From positions 1-11,633 of the forward strand of contig JBFWQM010000183.1 in assembly GCA_050249455.1 (NCBI GenBank): 11,633 nucleotides of DNA. Direction: 5' to 3'. Under the pieces are notes generated by a model that saw only the letters and a list, made by a program, of their open reading frames with translations, made no database searches and was not told where the DNA came from. This document shows positions 5,697 to 11,633 of the stretch, in pieces; position 1 is the first letter of the stretch, and each line of letters opens with the position of its first letter. This stretch comes from JBFWQM01 sp050249455 (GTDB lineage Bacteria > Pseudomonadota > Alphaproteobacteria > MPNO01 > VGEU01). The translations under genes were made by a program, and so were the position numbers.

Positions 5697-7913
5697 ATGG
5701 CAAGCTATATCGGCACCGCCACCTCGAGAGTCGACGGGCGCGCCAAGGTCACCGGCGCGGCGAAATACGCCGCCGAGTTCAACCAGGCGGGCCTTGCCCA
5801 TGCGGCGCTGGTGACCGCCACGATCACGCGCGGCCGCATCGCCGACCTAGACACCGGGGCAGCGAAACGTCTACCCGGCGTGCTCGAAGTGCTGACCCAC
5901 CTCAACCGCCCGCCGTTGCCCGACGACGACGCGGCCTACAGCGACCAGGTCGCGCCCGACGGCACGCCGTTCCGGCCCCTCTACGACGACCAGGTTCATT
6001 TCAATTTCCAGCCGATCGCCGTCGTCGTCGCCGAGACGGCGGAGATCGCGCGCCACGCCGCGTCGCTGGTGCGCGTGCGCTACGCGCAGGAGCCGCACGT
6101 CACCGACCTGGATAAGCAGCGCGGCGCCGCGTTCGACCTGCCCAAGGGGGCTTCGATCCCGGAGTCGAACCCGCGGGGCGACGCGGCGGGCGCGCTCGCC
6201 GCCGCCGCGGTGCGCCACGAGGCGGAATACGTGATCCCGCCCGAGCACCACAACCCGATGGAGCTCTACGCCACTACCGTCATCCGGGACGGCGGCGGCC
6301 GCCTGACCGTCTACGACAAGACCCAGGGCGTGCAGAACGTCCACGGCCACCTGTGCGGCGTCTTCGGCCTGAAGCCGGAGGACGTGCGCGTGCTCAACCC
6401 CTACATGGGCGGCGGGTTCGGCAGCGGGCTGCGGCCGCAGTTCAACGTGCTGCTCGCGGTGCTCGCCGCGCGCGCGCTGCAGCGGTCCGTGCGGCTGGTG
6501 CTGACCCGCCAGCAGATGTACGGCCTCGGCTTCCGGCCCGAGACGATCGAGCGGATCGCGCTGGGCGCCACCGCCGACGGCACCTTGACGGCGATCACCC
6601 ACGAGGCGATCGCCATGACCTCCCGGAACGAGGCGTTCGCGCGCAACGACACGACGTGGTCGGCGATGCTGTACCGCTGCGCGAACACCGCGTTCACGCA
6701 CAAGCTGGCCCGGCTCGACATCTCGACGCCGTGCGACATGCGCGCGCCCGGCGCGACGACCGGCGTGCATGCGCTCGAATGCGCGATGGACGAGCTCGCC
6801 GTCGCCTTGAAGATCGACCCGGTCGAGCTGCGCCTGCGCAACTATTCCGACCGCGACCAGAACATCGACGCGCCCTATACCAGCAAGGCGCTGCGCGAAT
6901 GCTACCGCCAGGGCGCGGCGACGTTCGGCTGGGAGCGGCGCAGCGCCGCCCCGCGCAGCATGCGCGAGGGCAACGAGCTGGTCGGCTGGGGCATGGCGAA
7001 CGGCATCTGGGAGGCGCTCGACACCAACCTGACGGTGCGCGTCGCGCTGACCGCCAACGGCCACGCCGAGGTGACCTGCGCGACCGCCGACATCGGCACC
7101 GGCACCTACACCGTCATGACCCAGGTCGCGGCCGAGATGCTCGGCCTGCCGCTGGAGAACGTCACCGCCCGGCTGGGCGACTCGACCCTGCCGCCGTCGC
7201 CGGTGGAAGGCGGGTCGTGGACGGCCTCTTCCGTGGCCAACGCCATCGCCGCAGCGGCGCTGGAGATAAGGGGCGAGATCCTGCGCCATGCCCGGGGGAT
7301 GCCGGGCTCGCCGCTGGCCGGCGTCGCGGTCGCCGACACCGTGCTGGCCGACGGCCGCATCGCCAGCCGCGCCGATCCCGGCCGCGCGGTGCCGATCGCC
7401 GACGCGATGCGCCATGGCTCCGCCGACCGCATCGTGCGCGACGGCGTCTCGGCGCCAAAGGAGGACCACCGCTTCGCCCGCAACACCCATTCGGCGATCT
7501 TCGTCGAGGTGCGGATCGACGAGCAGCTCGGCGTGGTGCGCATCCCGCGGCTGGTCAGCGCCGTCGCGGCCGGGCGCATCATCAACCCCAAGACGGCCCG
7601 CAGCCAGATCCTGGGCAGCGTCGTGATGGGCATCGGCATGGCGCTGCACGAGGAGACGGCGTTCGACCACCGCTACGGCCGCATCGTCAATGCCGACTTC
7701 GCCGAGTATCACGTCCCCGTCCACGCCGACGTGCAGGGCATCGAGGTGATCTTCGTCGACGAGCCCGACACGGAGATCAACGCGCTCGGCACCAAGGGGG
7801 TCGGGGAGATCGGCATCGTCGGCGTCGCGGCGGCGATCGCCAACGCCGTCTTCCACGCCACCGGCAAGCGCGTGCGCCGCCTGCCGATCACGCTGGACAA
7901 GCTGCTGGGCTGA
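5697..7913 (+). CDS. paoC: Periplasmic aldehyde oxidoreductase, molybdenum catalytic subunit (PaoC/YagR-like)
   Basis: 738 residues, close to the 732 of E. coli PaoC. The N-terminal third is the aldehyde-oxidase a/b-hammerhead domain (SRVDGRAKVTGAAKYAAEF, 10-28); the rest is the molybdopterin-binding domain. The cofactor loop MGGGFGSG is at 237-244, MRAPG at 348-352, and the invariant catalytic glutamate is Glu704 in GTKGVGEIG (698-706), followed by the family ending PITLDKL. It oxidises aldehydes to acids with water as oxygen donor; relatives favour aromatic aldehydes. It starts eight bases after the upstream stop, with TAGGAA (5686-5691) as a weak ribosome-binding site. It has no signal peptide of its own. 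No gene for the PaoD/XdhC-type insertion chaperone follows in this window, so it must be elsewhere if required. Confidence 0.93.
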   Translation: MASYIGTATSRVDGRAKVTGAAKYAAEFNQAGLAHAALVTATITRGRIADLDTGAAKRLPGVLEVLTHLNRPPLPDDDAAYSDQVAPDGTPFRPLYDDQVHFNFQPIAVVVAETAEIARHAASLVRVRYAQEPHVTDLDKQRGAAFDLPKGASIPESNPRGDAAGALAAAAVRHEAEYVIPPEHHNPMELYATTVIRDGGGRLTVYDKTQGVQNVHGHLCGVFGLKPEDVRVLNPYMGGGFGSGLRPQFNVLLAVLAARALQRSVRLVLTRQQMYGLGFRPETIERIALGATADGTLTAITHEAIAMTSRNEAFARNDTTWSAMLYRCANTAFTHKLARLDISTPCDMRAPGATTGVHALECAMDELAVALKIDPVELRLRNYSDRDQNIDAPYTSKALRECYRQGAATFGWERRSAAPRSMREGNELVGWGMANGIWEALDTNLTVRVALTANGHAEVTCATADIGTGTYTVMTQVAAEMLGLPLENVTARLGDSTLPPSPVEGGSWTASSVANAIAAAALEIRGEILRHARGMPGSPLAGVAVADTVLADGRIASRADPGRAVPIADAMRHGSADRIVRDGVSAPKEDHRFARNTHSAIFVEVRIDEQLGVVRIPRLVSAVAAGRIINPKTARSQILGSVVMGIGMALHEETAFDHRYGRIVNADFAEYHVPVHADVQGIEVIFVDEPDTEINALGTKGVGEIGIVGVAAAIANAVFHATGKRVRRLPITLDKLLG

Positions 7914-7962
7914 CCGTCGGGATGGCGCTAGGCTGCGTCTGCCACGGCCTGAGAACGGCACG

Positions 7963-8178
7963 ATGAAGGTACGGATCGTCTATTGCCACCGCTGAGGCTA
8001 CGAGTCCCACGCCCTCCGTGCGAGGGATCGGCTCAAGGCCAAGGGGGTCGCCGACGTCGAGCTGGCGCACGGGACGTCCGGCCAGTTCGACGTGACGGTG
8101 GACGGCGCGCTGCGGCTGTCGCGCCACGCGCTGGGACGCTTTCCCGACGAGGCGGAAATCGACGCGCTGGCGCCGTGA
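7963..8178 (+). CDS. SelW/Rdx-family selenoprotein with in-frame UGA as selenocysteine (CxxU)
   Basis: From ATG 7963 the frame reads MKVRIVYCHR, then TGA at 7993-7995, then continues without another stop to TGA 8176-8178. Reading the first TGA as selenocysteine (Sec11) gives 71 residues. They have the full pattern of the SelT/SelW/SelH (Rdx) family: beta strand VRIVY, the redox motif C8-x-x-U11 followed by GY, a helix (ALRARDRLKAKG), the GTSGQFDV turn-strand, VDG, and GRFPDEAEI near the end. Cysteine relatives have C-x-x-C-G-Y here, so the UGA falls exactly on the catalytic residue. Codon use stays GC-rich on both sides of the UGA. Role: a thioredoxin-like thiol/selenol redox protein, substrate unknown. 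It follows paoC by 49 bases with no evident terminator and a weak ribosome-binding site (GAGAACGG). The alternative is a Cys-to-stop pseudogene; the intact second half and the stem-loop argue against it. Confidence 0.85.
7996..8040 (+). promoter_or_regulatory. Candidate bacterial SECIS element
   Basis: Directly after the UGA the message can fold into nested stems. The apical stem CCCUC (8012-8016)/GAGGG (8022-8026) closes a five-base loop, CGUGC, with G then U at its second and third positions. Below it are GAGUC (8002-8006)/GGCUC (8030-8034, with one G-U pair) and a basal GGC (7996-7998)/GCC (8038-8040). The loop begins 21 bases after the UGA. Known bacterial SECIS elements lie inside the coding sequence just after the UGA, with a small apical loop bearing an early G roughly 16-37 bases away, so this fits. 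The fold was drawn by hand, and GC-rich DNA forms hairpins easily. Confidence 0.65.
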
Positions 8179-8181
8179 CGG

Positions 8182-9555
8182 CTACGCCGCCGTCCTGGCC
8201 GACGGCAGGCGTTCCCGCAGCCGGCCGGTGCCGGCGATCACTTCCGGCGGCTGCTCGCGGCAATAGGCCACGGCCCAGATCGCGTCGCCGTCGCGCTGCG
8301 CGATCACCCGGATGAACCCGGCGGCGACAAAGGCTTCCGCGACGGCGCGCGAATCAGGCACGGCGCCGGCGCGCCGCGAGATCAGCGCCAGGCCGTCGGG
8401 GCGCAGGACGCGGCGATAGGCCGCCAGCGTGTCCGCGTGGAGCCCGCCGGTGTGCAGCCCTTCGGGCCGGATCGGCGACCAGACGGCGTCCGCCACGCCG
8501 GCCGGCACCGCCGCGAGGTCGCCCGCCCCGCCCCCGCCGCACGCGACGGCGCGCCAGTCCGCCCCGCCGAAGGCGGGATGGAGCGCCCCGCCGCCGACCG
8601 CGAGCACGACCTTCCGCCGCGGCGCGACGGCAGCCGCGTCCGCCCGATGCGGCGGGCGCAGGGCGGCGATGGCGCGAAACTCGGCCAGCCGCGCGTCGAG
8701 CCACGCCGGCGTGGCCGCGGCACTGTCGGCCCGCGCGGCGCGGCAGGCGGCGACGGCCGCGGCCGCGCCGGTGGCGGGGTTTGCGGCGATCAGCGCAGGC
8801 GGGCAGGCGGCCCGCAGCCGCGCCATCGCCTCCGCCTGCGGCGCAGGACCGTCGCCGAGCCAGGCCTCCGCCTCGGCGAAGCCGTCGCGCTGGAACAGCG
8901 CCATCATGTAGTCGGTGGGCGACTGCAGGCCGACGGCACCGCCGGCCCTGATGCCGATCATCGGCATGACCGGTGCGAGGCTGGGCAAGGCATGGTTGGC
9001 AACGACCGTCATGTTCCAGTAGGACTTGGCGATCCGCGCGAAGTGCGCCGGCCCTTCGATCGCCGCCAGGCCCGATTCCGCCATCGGCAGCATCTCGACC
9101 TTCGGCTTGGTGACGGTGACGGTGTCGTTCGCGACGTCGACGTAGAGGGCGCCGAGCTGCATCGCCGTCTGGAAGTAGCGTTCGCGCAGCACGCCCCACA
9201 CGCACCGGCAGGTCCCGCCGGCGGCCAGGAAGGCGCGCAACGCCGCCGTCCCCGGATCGTCCCCGGATCGCGACAGCCGCGCGCGCAGGCGATCCATTAC
9301 GTCGACCGTGATCTCGCGGCAGCAGCCGAGCGGATAGGGCTTGCCATAGGGCGCGGGCGAGGCCGTGCCGATCGCCGCGTCGGTCTCCGCGCGCAGGGCC
9401 TGGAACAGCGCCATCAGCGCCGGCCGCGCCGGGTCCAGGTATCGGGCGGTCAGCCGGCGGTCGCGCCGCGTCGCCGGCGCGGGCTGCTGGGGCAGGAGAG
9501 ATGCGATCACGGCGGCCACGTCCCGATGCAGCAACGTCGGACCGACCCATCCCAC
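8182..9555 (-). CDS. Uncharacterised protein with degenerate methyltransferase-like C-terminal domain
   Basis: Up to 457 residues; family not recognised. The N-terminal part (about 45-225) looks like a conserved enzyme-like domain with distinctive motifs: SPAPYGKPYPLGCCRE (66-81), GGTCRCVWG (113-121) and a VTVTKPKVEMLPM stretch (146-158). Cysteines 78, 79, 116 and 118 could pair or bind metal. A variable Ala-rich linker (about 235-310) leads to a C-terminal region resembling a class I SAM methyltransferase: VVLAVGGG (316-323), ADAVWSP (355-361) and AAYRRVLRPDGLALI (378-392). The acidic ligand residue and the usual H-N-L-E-H segment are missing, so it may not be catalytic. Start is uncertain: GTG 9555 has no Shine-Dalgarno; GTG 9519 and GTG 9510 (behind GGGAC) are alternatives. 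It lies downstream of the DUF2892-like gene on the same strand and converges on the selenoprotein with three bases between. Confidence 0.65.
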   Translation of the reverse strand: MGWVGPTLLHRDVAAVIASLLPQQPAPATRRDRRLTARYLDPARPALMALFQALRAETDAAIGTASPAPYGKPYPLGCCREITVDVMDRLRARLSRSGDDPGTAALRAFLAAGGTCRCVWGVLRERYFQTAMQLGALYVDVANDTVTVTKPKVEMLPMAESGLAAIEGPAHFARIAKSYWNMTVVANHALPSLAPVMPMIGIRAGGAVGLQSPTDYMMALFQRDGFAEAEAWLGDGPAPQAEAMARLRAACPPALIAANPATGAAAAVAACRAARADSAAATPAWLDARLAEFRAIAALRPPHRADAAAVAPRRKVVLAVGGGALHPAFGGADWRAVACGGGGAGDLAAVPAGVADAVWSPIRPEGLHTGGLHADTLAAYRRVLRPDGLALISRRAGAVPDSRAVAEAFVAAGFIRVIAQRDGDAIWAVAYCREQPPEVIAGTGRLRERLPSARTAA

Positions 9556-9571
9556 GGCGATGGTTTACCGT

Positions 9572-9601
9572 TCATGAAGACGCGGCTCATGAAGACGCAG
9601 C
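9572..9601. repeat. Tandem 15-bp duplication
   Basis: TCATGAAGACGCGGC (9572-9586) is followed directly by TCATGAAGACGCAGC (9587-9601), two copies differing at one base. It lies in the 67-base gap between the two minus-strand genes, just upstream of the 9555 start. Its period is a multiple of three, but it is not in a supported coding frame. It is probably a replication-slippage duplication; no function is evident. Confidence 0.7.
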
Positions 9602-9622
9602 GGGGCGCCGTGCGGCCGCGCC

Positions 9623-10081
9623 CTACCGGCGCACCGCCTGGGCGATGCCCGACGCGCGGTCCCACGCCGGCGCATCCGCCGGCGGCGGCGAGGCGAAATC
9701 GCCGCGCATCGCCTTCAGCGCGTAGCGTTCCTGCTCGATCTCCTGCGCGGTGCGCACGCCGGCGCGGCGCAGCACCGGCAGCGGCGGGCACCAGCCCAGC
9801 AGCGCGTGCTGCAGCAGGAAGGCCAGCACCGCGGCCGGCAGCAGCAGGAACCGGCGGTCGACCGCGTAGCCGAGCGCGACGCCGGCCAGCGCCAGCGCGG
9901 AGGCGTTGGTCTCCAGGACCCGCTCGACGTCCCATTCGCTGTCGAGCTCGTCCAGCCGCCGGCCGATCTCGTCCGGCCGCATTGCGAAATAGGCCAGGCT
10001 GTCCTGCATCTCCTGCCGGATGCGCCGGTTGACGGAGTCCGCGGTGGCGGCCGGAACGCGCGCGGCGGTGGCTGGCAGCAT
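9623..10081 (-). CDS. Small inner-membrane protein, DUF2892-like
   Basis: 152 residues with two predicted membrane helices (about 58-75 and 78-96) joined by a short turn (AVDRRF). They are followed by GWCPPLPVLRRAGVRTAQEIEQ (split across 96-117) and a helix ending in YALKAMRGDF (120-129). The pattern LLPAAVLAFLLQHALLGWCPPLP matches the YgaP-type DUF2892 membrane domain, which often accompanies rhodanese or sulfur-handling proteins; Cys98 is part of that motif. The N-terminal 55 residues are charged and probably cytoplasmic (RRIRQEMQDSLAYF, DEIGRRLDELDSEW). ATG 10081 follows GAGGGGG (10097-10091) at good spacing. It precedes the 9555-8182 gene on the same strand with a 67-base gap, so a two-gene operon is plausible. 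Precise role unknown. Confidence 0.82.
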   Translation of the reverse strand: MLPATAARVPAATADSVNRRIRQEMQDSLAYFAMRPDEIGRRLDELDSEWDVERVLETNASALALAGVALGYAVDRRFLLLPAAVLAFLLQHALLGWCPPLPVLRRAGVRTAQEIEQERYALKAMRGDFASPPPADAPAWDRASGIAQAVRR

Positions 10082-10097
10082 GGCCCATGTCCCCCTC

Positions 10098-10121
10098 GGT
10101 TGGAGCGCTCATCGCTCAACC
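10098..10121. promoter_or_regulatory. Imperfect inverted repeat upstream of the DUF2892-like gene
   Basis: GGTT (10098-10101) and GAGCG (10103-10107), separated by one extra G, pair with CGCTC (10113-10117) and AACC (10118-10121) across a five-base loop. It lies next to the ribosome-binding site of the minus-strand gene starting at 10081, within its presumed leader. It could be an operator or a leader hairpin near the ribosome-binding site. Evidence is symmetry and position only. Confidence 0.3.
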
Positions 10122-10195
10122 GCCCGGCGCGACCCGAGTTCCCGGCAAGCGCGCGGGGCTGCGTCGATCGTCCTGGAAAGCTGGGCCGGCCCGGG

Positions 10196-10232
10196 TATTA
10201 TGCCGGCGCCGGGCCGCCATGGTCGGCCCGGC
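10196..10232 (+). promoter_or_regulatory. Possible -10 element and strong leader stem-loop before the molybdoenzyme gene
   Basis: TATTAT at 10196-10201 is a 5 of 6 match to a -10 box, although no good -35 is seen upstream (CTGGAA is the nearest). Seven bases later a perfect 9-bp inverted repeat begins: GCCGGGCCG (10208-10216), spacer CCATGGT, CGGCCCGGC (10224-10232). If transcription starts near 10208 this hairpin would sit at the very 5' end of the mRNA, 29 bases before the start codon. No U-tract follows, so it is not an ordinary terminator. A palindrome GGGCCGGCCC lies just upstream at 10183-10192. Confidence 0.35.
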
Positions 10233-10261
10233 CCTGTCAACGAGGCTCTGGGGAACGTTTC

Positions 10262-11633
10262 ATGCCTGACGGCCGGGACCACAAGGTCATCTACGTCTCG
10301 CATCCGGCCAGCGGGCTGGCGCGGTCGAATTTTCCGCTGATCACCCAGATCGAGGGCGACCGCATCGCCCGGTCGCTGCCGTTCTACATCCCCGACGACG
10401 TCCGGCTGTACGAGATCAGGACCACCTCCCGCGGCACCTTCACCCGGCCGCGCAAGGAGGTGCAGATGCCGCTGGCGATGGCGGCCAAGCAGCGCGTCCA
10501 TTCCCAGGCGCGGGTGCGCTACCCGCTGCTGCGCGACGGCTGGAGCCCGGACAAGCCGAACGCCGCCGAGCGCGGCAACGGCAGCTATTCGCGGATCAGC
10601 TGGGACCGCGCGCTCGACATCGTCGTGGACCAGCTGAAGCGCATCAAGGACAAGTACGGCTCGATGGAGCCGGTGCTGGTGCAGGCCGACGGGCACGGCC
10701 AGAGCGGCTACCTGCAGTCGCTGCACTTCTGGGGCCACTACCTGTTCGACATGATCCGCGACAAGCTCGGCTGGGGCTGGTGGACGCAGCAGGTGCGCAA
10801 CCCCGACAGCTGGGAAGGCTACTATTGGGGCGCCAAGCACGTCTGGGGCTTCGACAACACGCTGGGCGAGCCGTACCAGGACGCGGTCTGGGACGACGTG
10901 CTGGAGCACGCGGAGATGGTCATCTTCTCCGGCAACGACCCGGAGGCGACCGGCTTCGGCATGTCCGGCTCGGTGGCGCTGGAGATGCCGAAGTGGCTCA
11001 AGCGGGCCGGCATCAAGATCATCGCGCTGGCGCCCGACCTGAACTACGCCGCTGCGGTCCACGCCGACAAGTGGATCCCGATCAAGCCCAACACCGACGC
11101 CGCGCTCTACTTCGCCGTCGCCCATACCTGGATCGTCGAGGGCCGCTACGACAAGGAATACGTCGCCAGCCACACCATCGGCTTCGACGAGTTCCGCAGC
11201 CACGTCTTGGGCGAGGACGACGGCGTCGCCAAGACGCCGGCGTGGGCCGAAGGCATCTGCGGCGTGCCCGCCCACACCATCAAGGCGCTGGCGCGCGAAT
11301 GGGCGGCCAAGAAGACCACCCTGTCGGTCTATTTCGGCGGCCCGAAGGTCCGCGGCACGCTGTCGCACCTTTCGGCGCGGCTGGAGGCCTACGTCCTCGC
11401 CATGCAGGGGATCGGCAAGCCGGGCCGGCAGTTCCTGCGCACCGGCGCGCCCTCGTTCTACAAGAAGTCGATCGCGCAGGTGCCGCGCTACACCGACGTC
11501 GACCACCGCGGCATCGCGCTGAACCCGATGATCGAGTACGCCATCGGCAAGGGGCCGAAGTCGCCGGTGTTCATCCCGCGCACCCTGGCGGCGGAGGCGA
11601 TCCAGTGCCCGCCGATCGAGTGGCGCAGCACCA
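10262..11633 (+). CDS. Molybdopterin oxidoreductase large subunit, pyrogallol transhydroxylase/resorcinol hydroxylase-like (3' truncated)
   Basis: The window holds 457 residues from ATG 10262, which follows GGGGA (10250-10254). It belongs to the DMSO-reductase superfamily of bis-molybdopterin enzymes: YSRISWDRALDIVVDQLK (109-126), VIFSGNDPEATGFG and KWIPIKPNTDAAL are family landmarks. Closest remembered relative is the catalytic subunit of pyrogallol-phloroglucinol transhydroxylase. NPDSWEG (180-186) aligns with its Asp174-Ser175 (Ser is the Mo ligand) and His145 matches its active-site His144; CGVPAHTIKALAREWA and AMQGIGKPG also fit. As in that subunit, no N-terminal Fe-S cysteine motif exists, so a separate iron-sulfur subunit would be expected downstream, outside the window. 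No Tat signal is seen, so it is probably cytoplasmic. Substrate could be a phenolic compound, but this is inference from similarity; other family members differ. It is divergent from the DUF2892-like gene. Confidence 0.85.
   Translation, partial: MPDGRDHKVIYVSHPASGLARSNFPLITQIEGDRIARSLPFYIPDDVRLYEIRTTSRGTFTRPRKEVQMPLAMAAKQRVHSQARVRYPLLRDGWSPDKPNAAERGNGSYSRISWDRALDIVVDQLKRIKDKYGSMEPVLVQADGHGQSGYLQSLHFWGHYLFDMIRDKLGWGWWTQQVRNPDSWEGYYWGAKHVWGFDNTLGEPYQDAVWDDVLEHAEMVIFSGNDPEATGFGMSGSVALEMPKWLKRAGIKIIALAPDLNYAAAVHADKWIPIKPNTDAALYFAVAHTWIVEGRYDKEYVASHTIGFDEFRSHVLGEDDGVAKTPAWAEGICGVPAHTIKALAREWAAKKTTLSVYFGGPKVRGTLSHLSARLEAYVLAMQGIGKPGRQFLRTGAPSFYKKSIAQVPRYTDVDHRGIALNPMIEYAIGKGPKSPVFIPRTLAAEAIQCPPIEWRST

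Noticed and set aside
5871..7961. Long minus-strand open frame (696 codons) opposite paoC
   Set aside because: It mirrors the codon structure of paoC, is full of Arg, His, Val and Asp, has no recognisable domain, and has no ribosome-binding site.
6353..7966. Long plus-strand open frame (537 codons) in another frame within paoC
   Set aside because: The product is low-complexity Arg/Ala/Gly sequence; paoC in the overlapping frame is strongly supported by family motifs.
7922..7966. 14-codon reading frame whose stop overlaps the selenoprotein start (ATGA)
   Set aside because: It is too short to support and has no good ribosome-binding site. The four-base overlap could be chance, although translational coupling cannot be excluded.
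7993..7995. The TGA as a genuine stop or a Cys-to-stop pseudogene mutation
   Set aside because: The sequence after it keeps the family motifs and a normal terminal stop, and a SECIS-like hairpin follows. It stays possible until selABCD are confirmed in the genome.
8437..10032. Plus-strand open frame (531 codons) opposite the methyltransferase-like and DUF2892-like genes
   Set aside because: It crosses two minus-strand genes and their gap, and its composition is that of a shadow frame.
10208..10232. The 9-bp hairpin as a rho-independent terminator
   Set aside because: No U-tract follows on either strand, and it lies between two divergent starts where no transcript is expected to end.

Overview
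The window is very GC-rich (third codon positions almost all G or C) and tightly packed. Gene content (a split membrane PQQ dehydrogenase, a Tat-exported molybdenum hydroxylase, a probable selenoprotein, a pyrogallol-transhydroxylase-like molybdoenzyme) fits an alphaproteobacterium, possibly of the Rhodospirillales type. That assignment is inference; no rRNA or marker gene is present.

Layout. (1) 1-182, minus: the 5' end of a small exported protein, cut by the window edge. (2) 386-2847, plus: a membrane-anchor gene and a periplasmic PQQ dehydrogenase gene, together equivalent to one membrane-bound glucose/quinate/polyol dehydrogenase but split into two ORFs, as in SldBA. (3) 2832-3788, minus: an AraC-family regulator, overlapping the dehydrogenase gene tail to tail and divergent from the next operon. 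(4) 4052-7913, plus: a PaoABC-type periplasmic aldehyde oxidoreductase (2Fe-2S subunit with Tat signal, FAD/4Fe-4S subunit, Mo subunit). (5) 7963-8178, plus: a 71-residue SelW/Rdx-type protein whose active site reads C-x-x-UGA; with the UGA read as selenocysteine the whole gene is intact, and a stem-loop of bacterial SECIS geometry follows the UGA. ORF callers that treat UGA as stop miss this gene. (6) 10081-8182, minus: a small two-helix membrane protein of the DUF2892 type, then a protein with an unrecognised conserved N-terminal domain and a degenerate methyltransferase-like C-terminal domain. (7) 10262 to the window end, plus: the N-terminal 457 residues of a molybdopterin enzyme related to the catalytic subunit of pyrogallol-phloroglucinol transhydroxylase and resorcinol hydroxylase.

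How they may work together (inference): the PQQ enzyme would oxidise an alcohol or sugar in the periplasm, and the PaoABC-like enzyme would oxidise aldehydes in the same compartment. The AraC regulator lies between the two and could control one or both. The selenoprotein follows the aldehyde oxidoreductase by 49 bases with no evident terminator, so it may be co-transcribed. The strongest item for a second look is the selenoprotein; next are the transhydroxylase-like enzyme and the uncharacterised two-domain protein.
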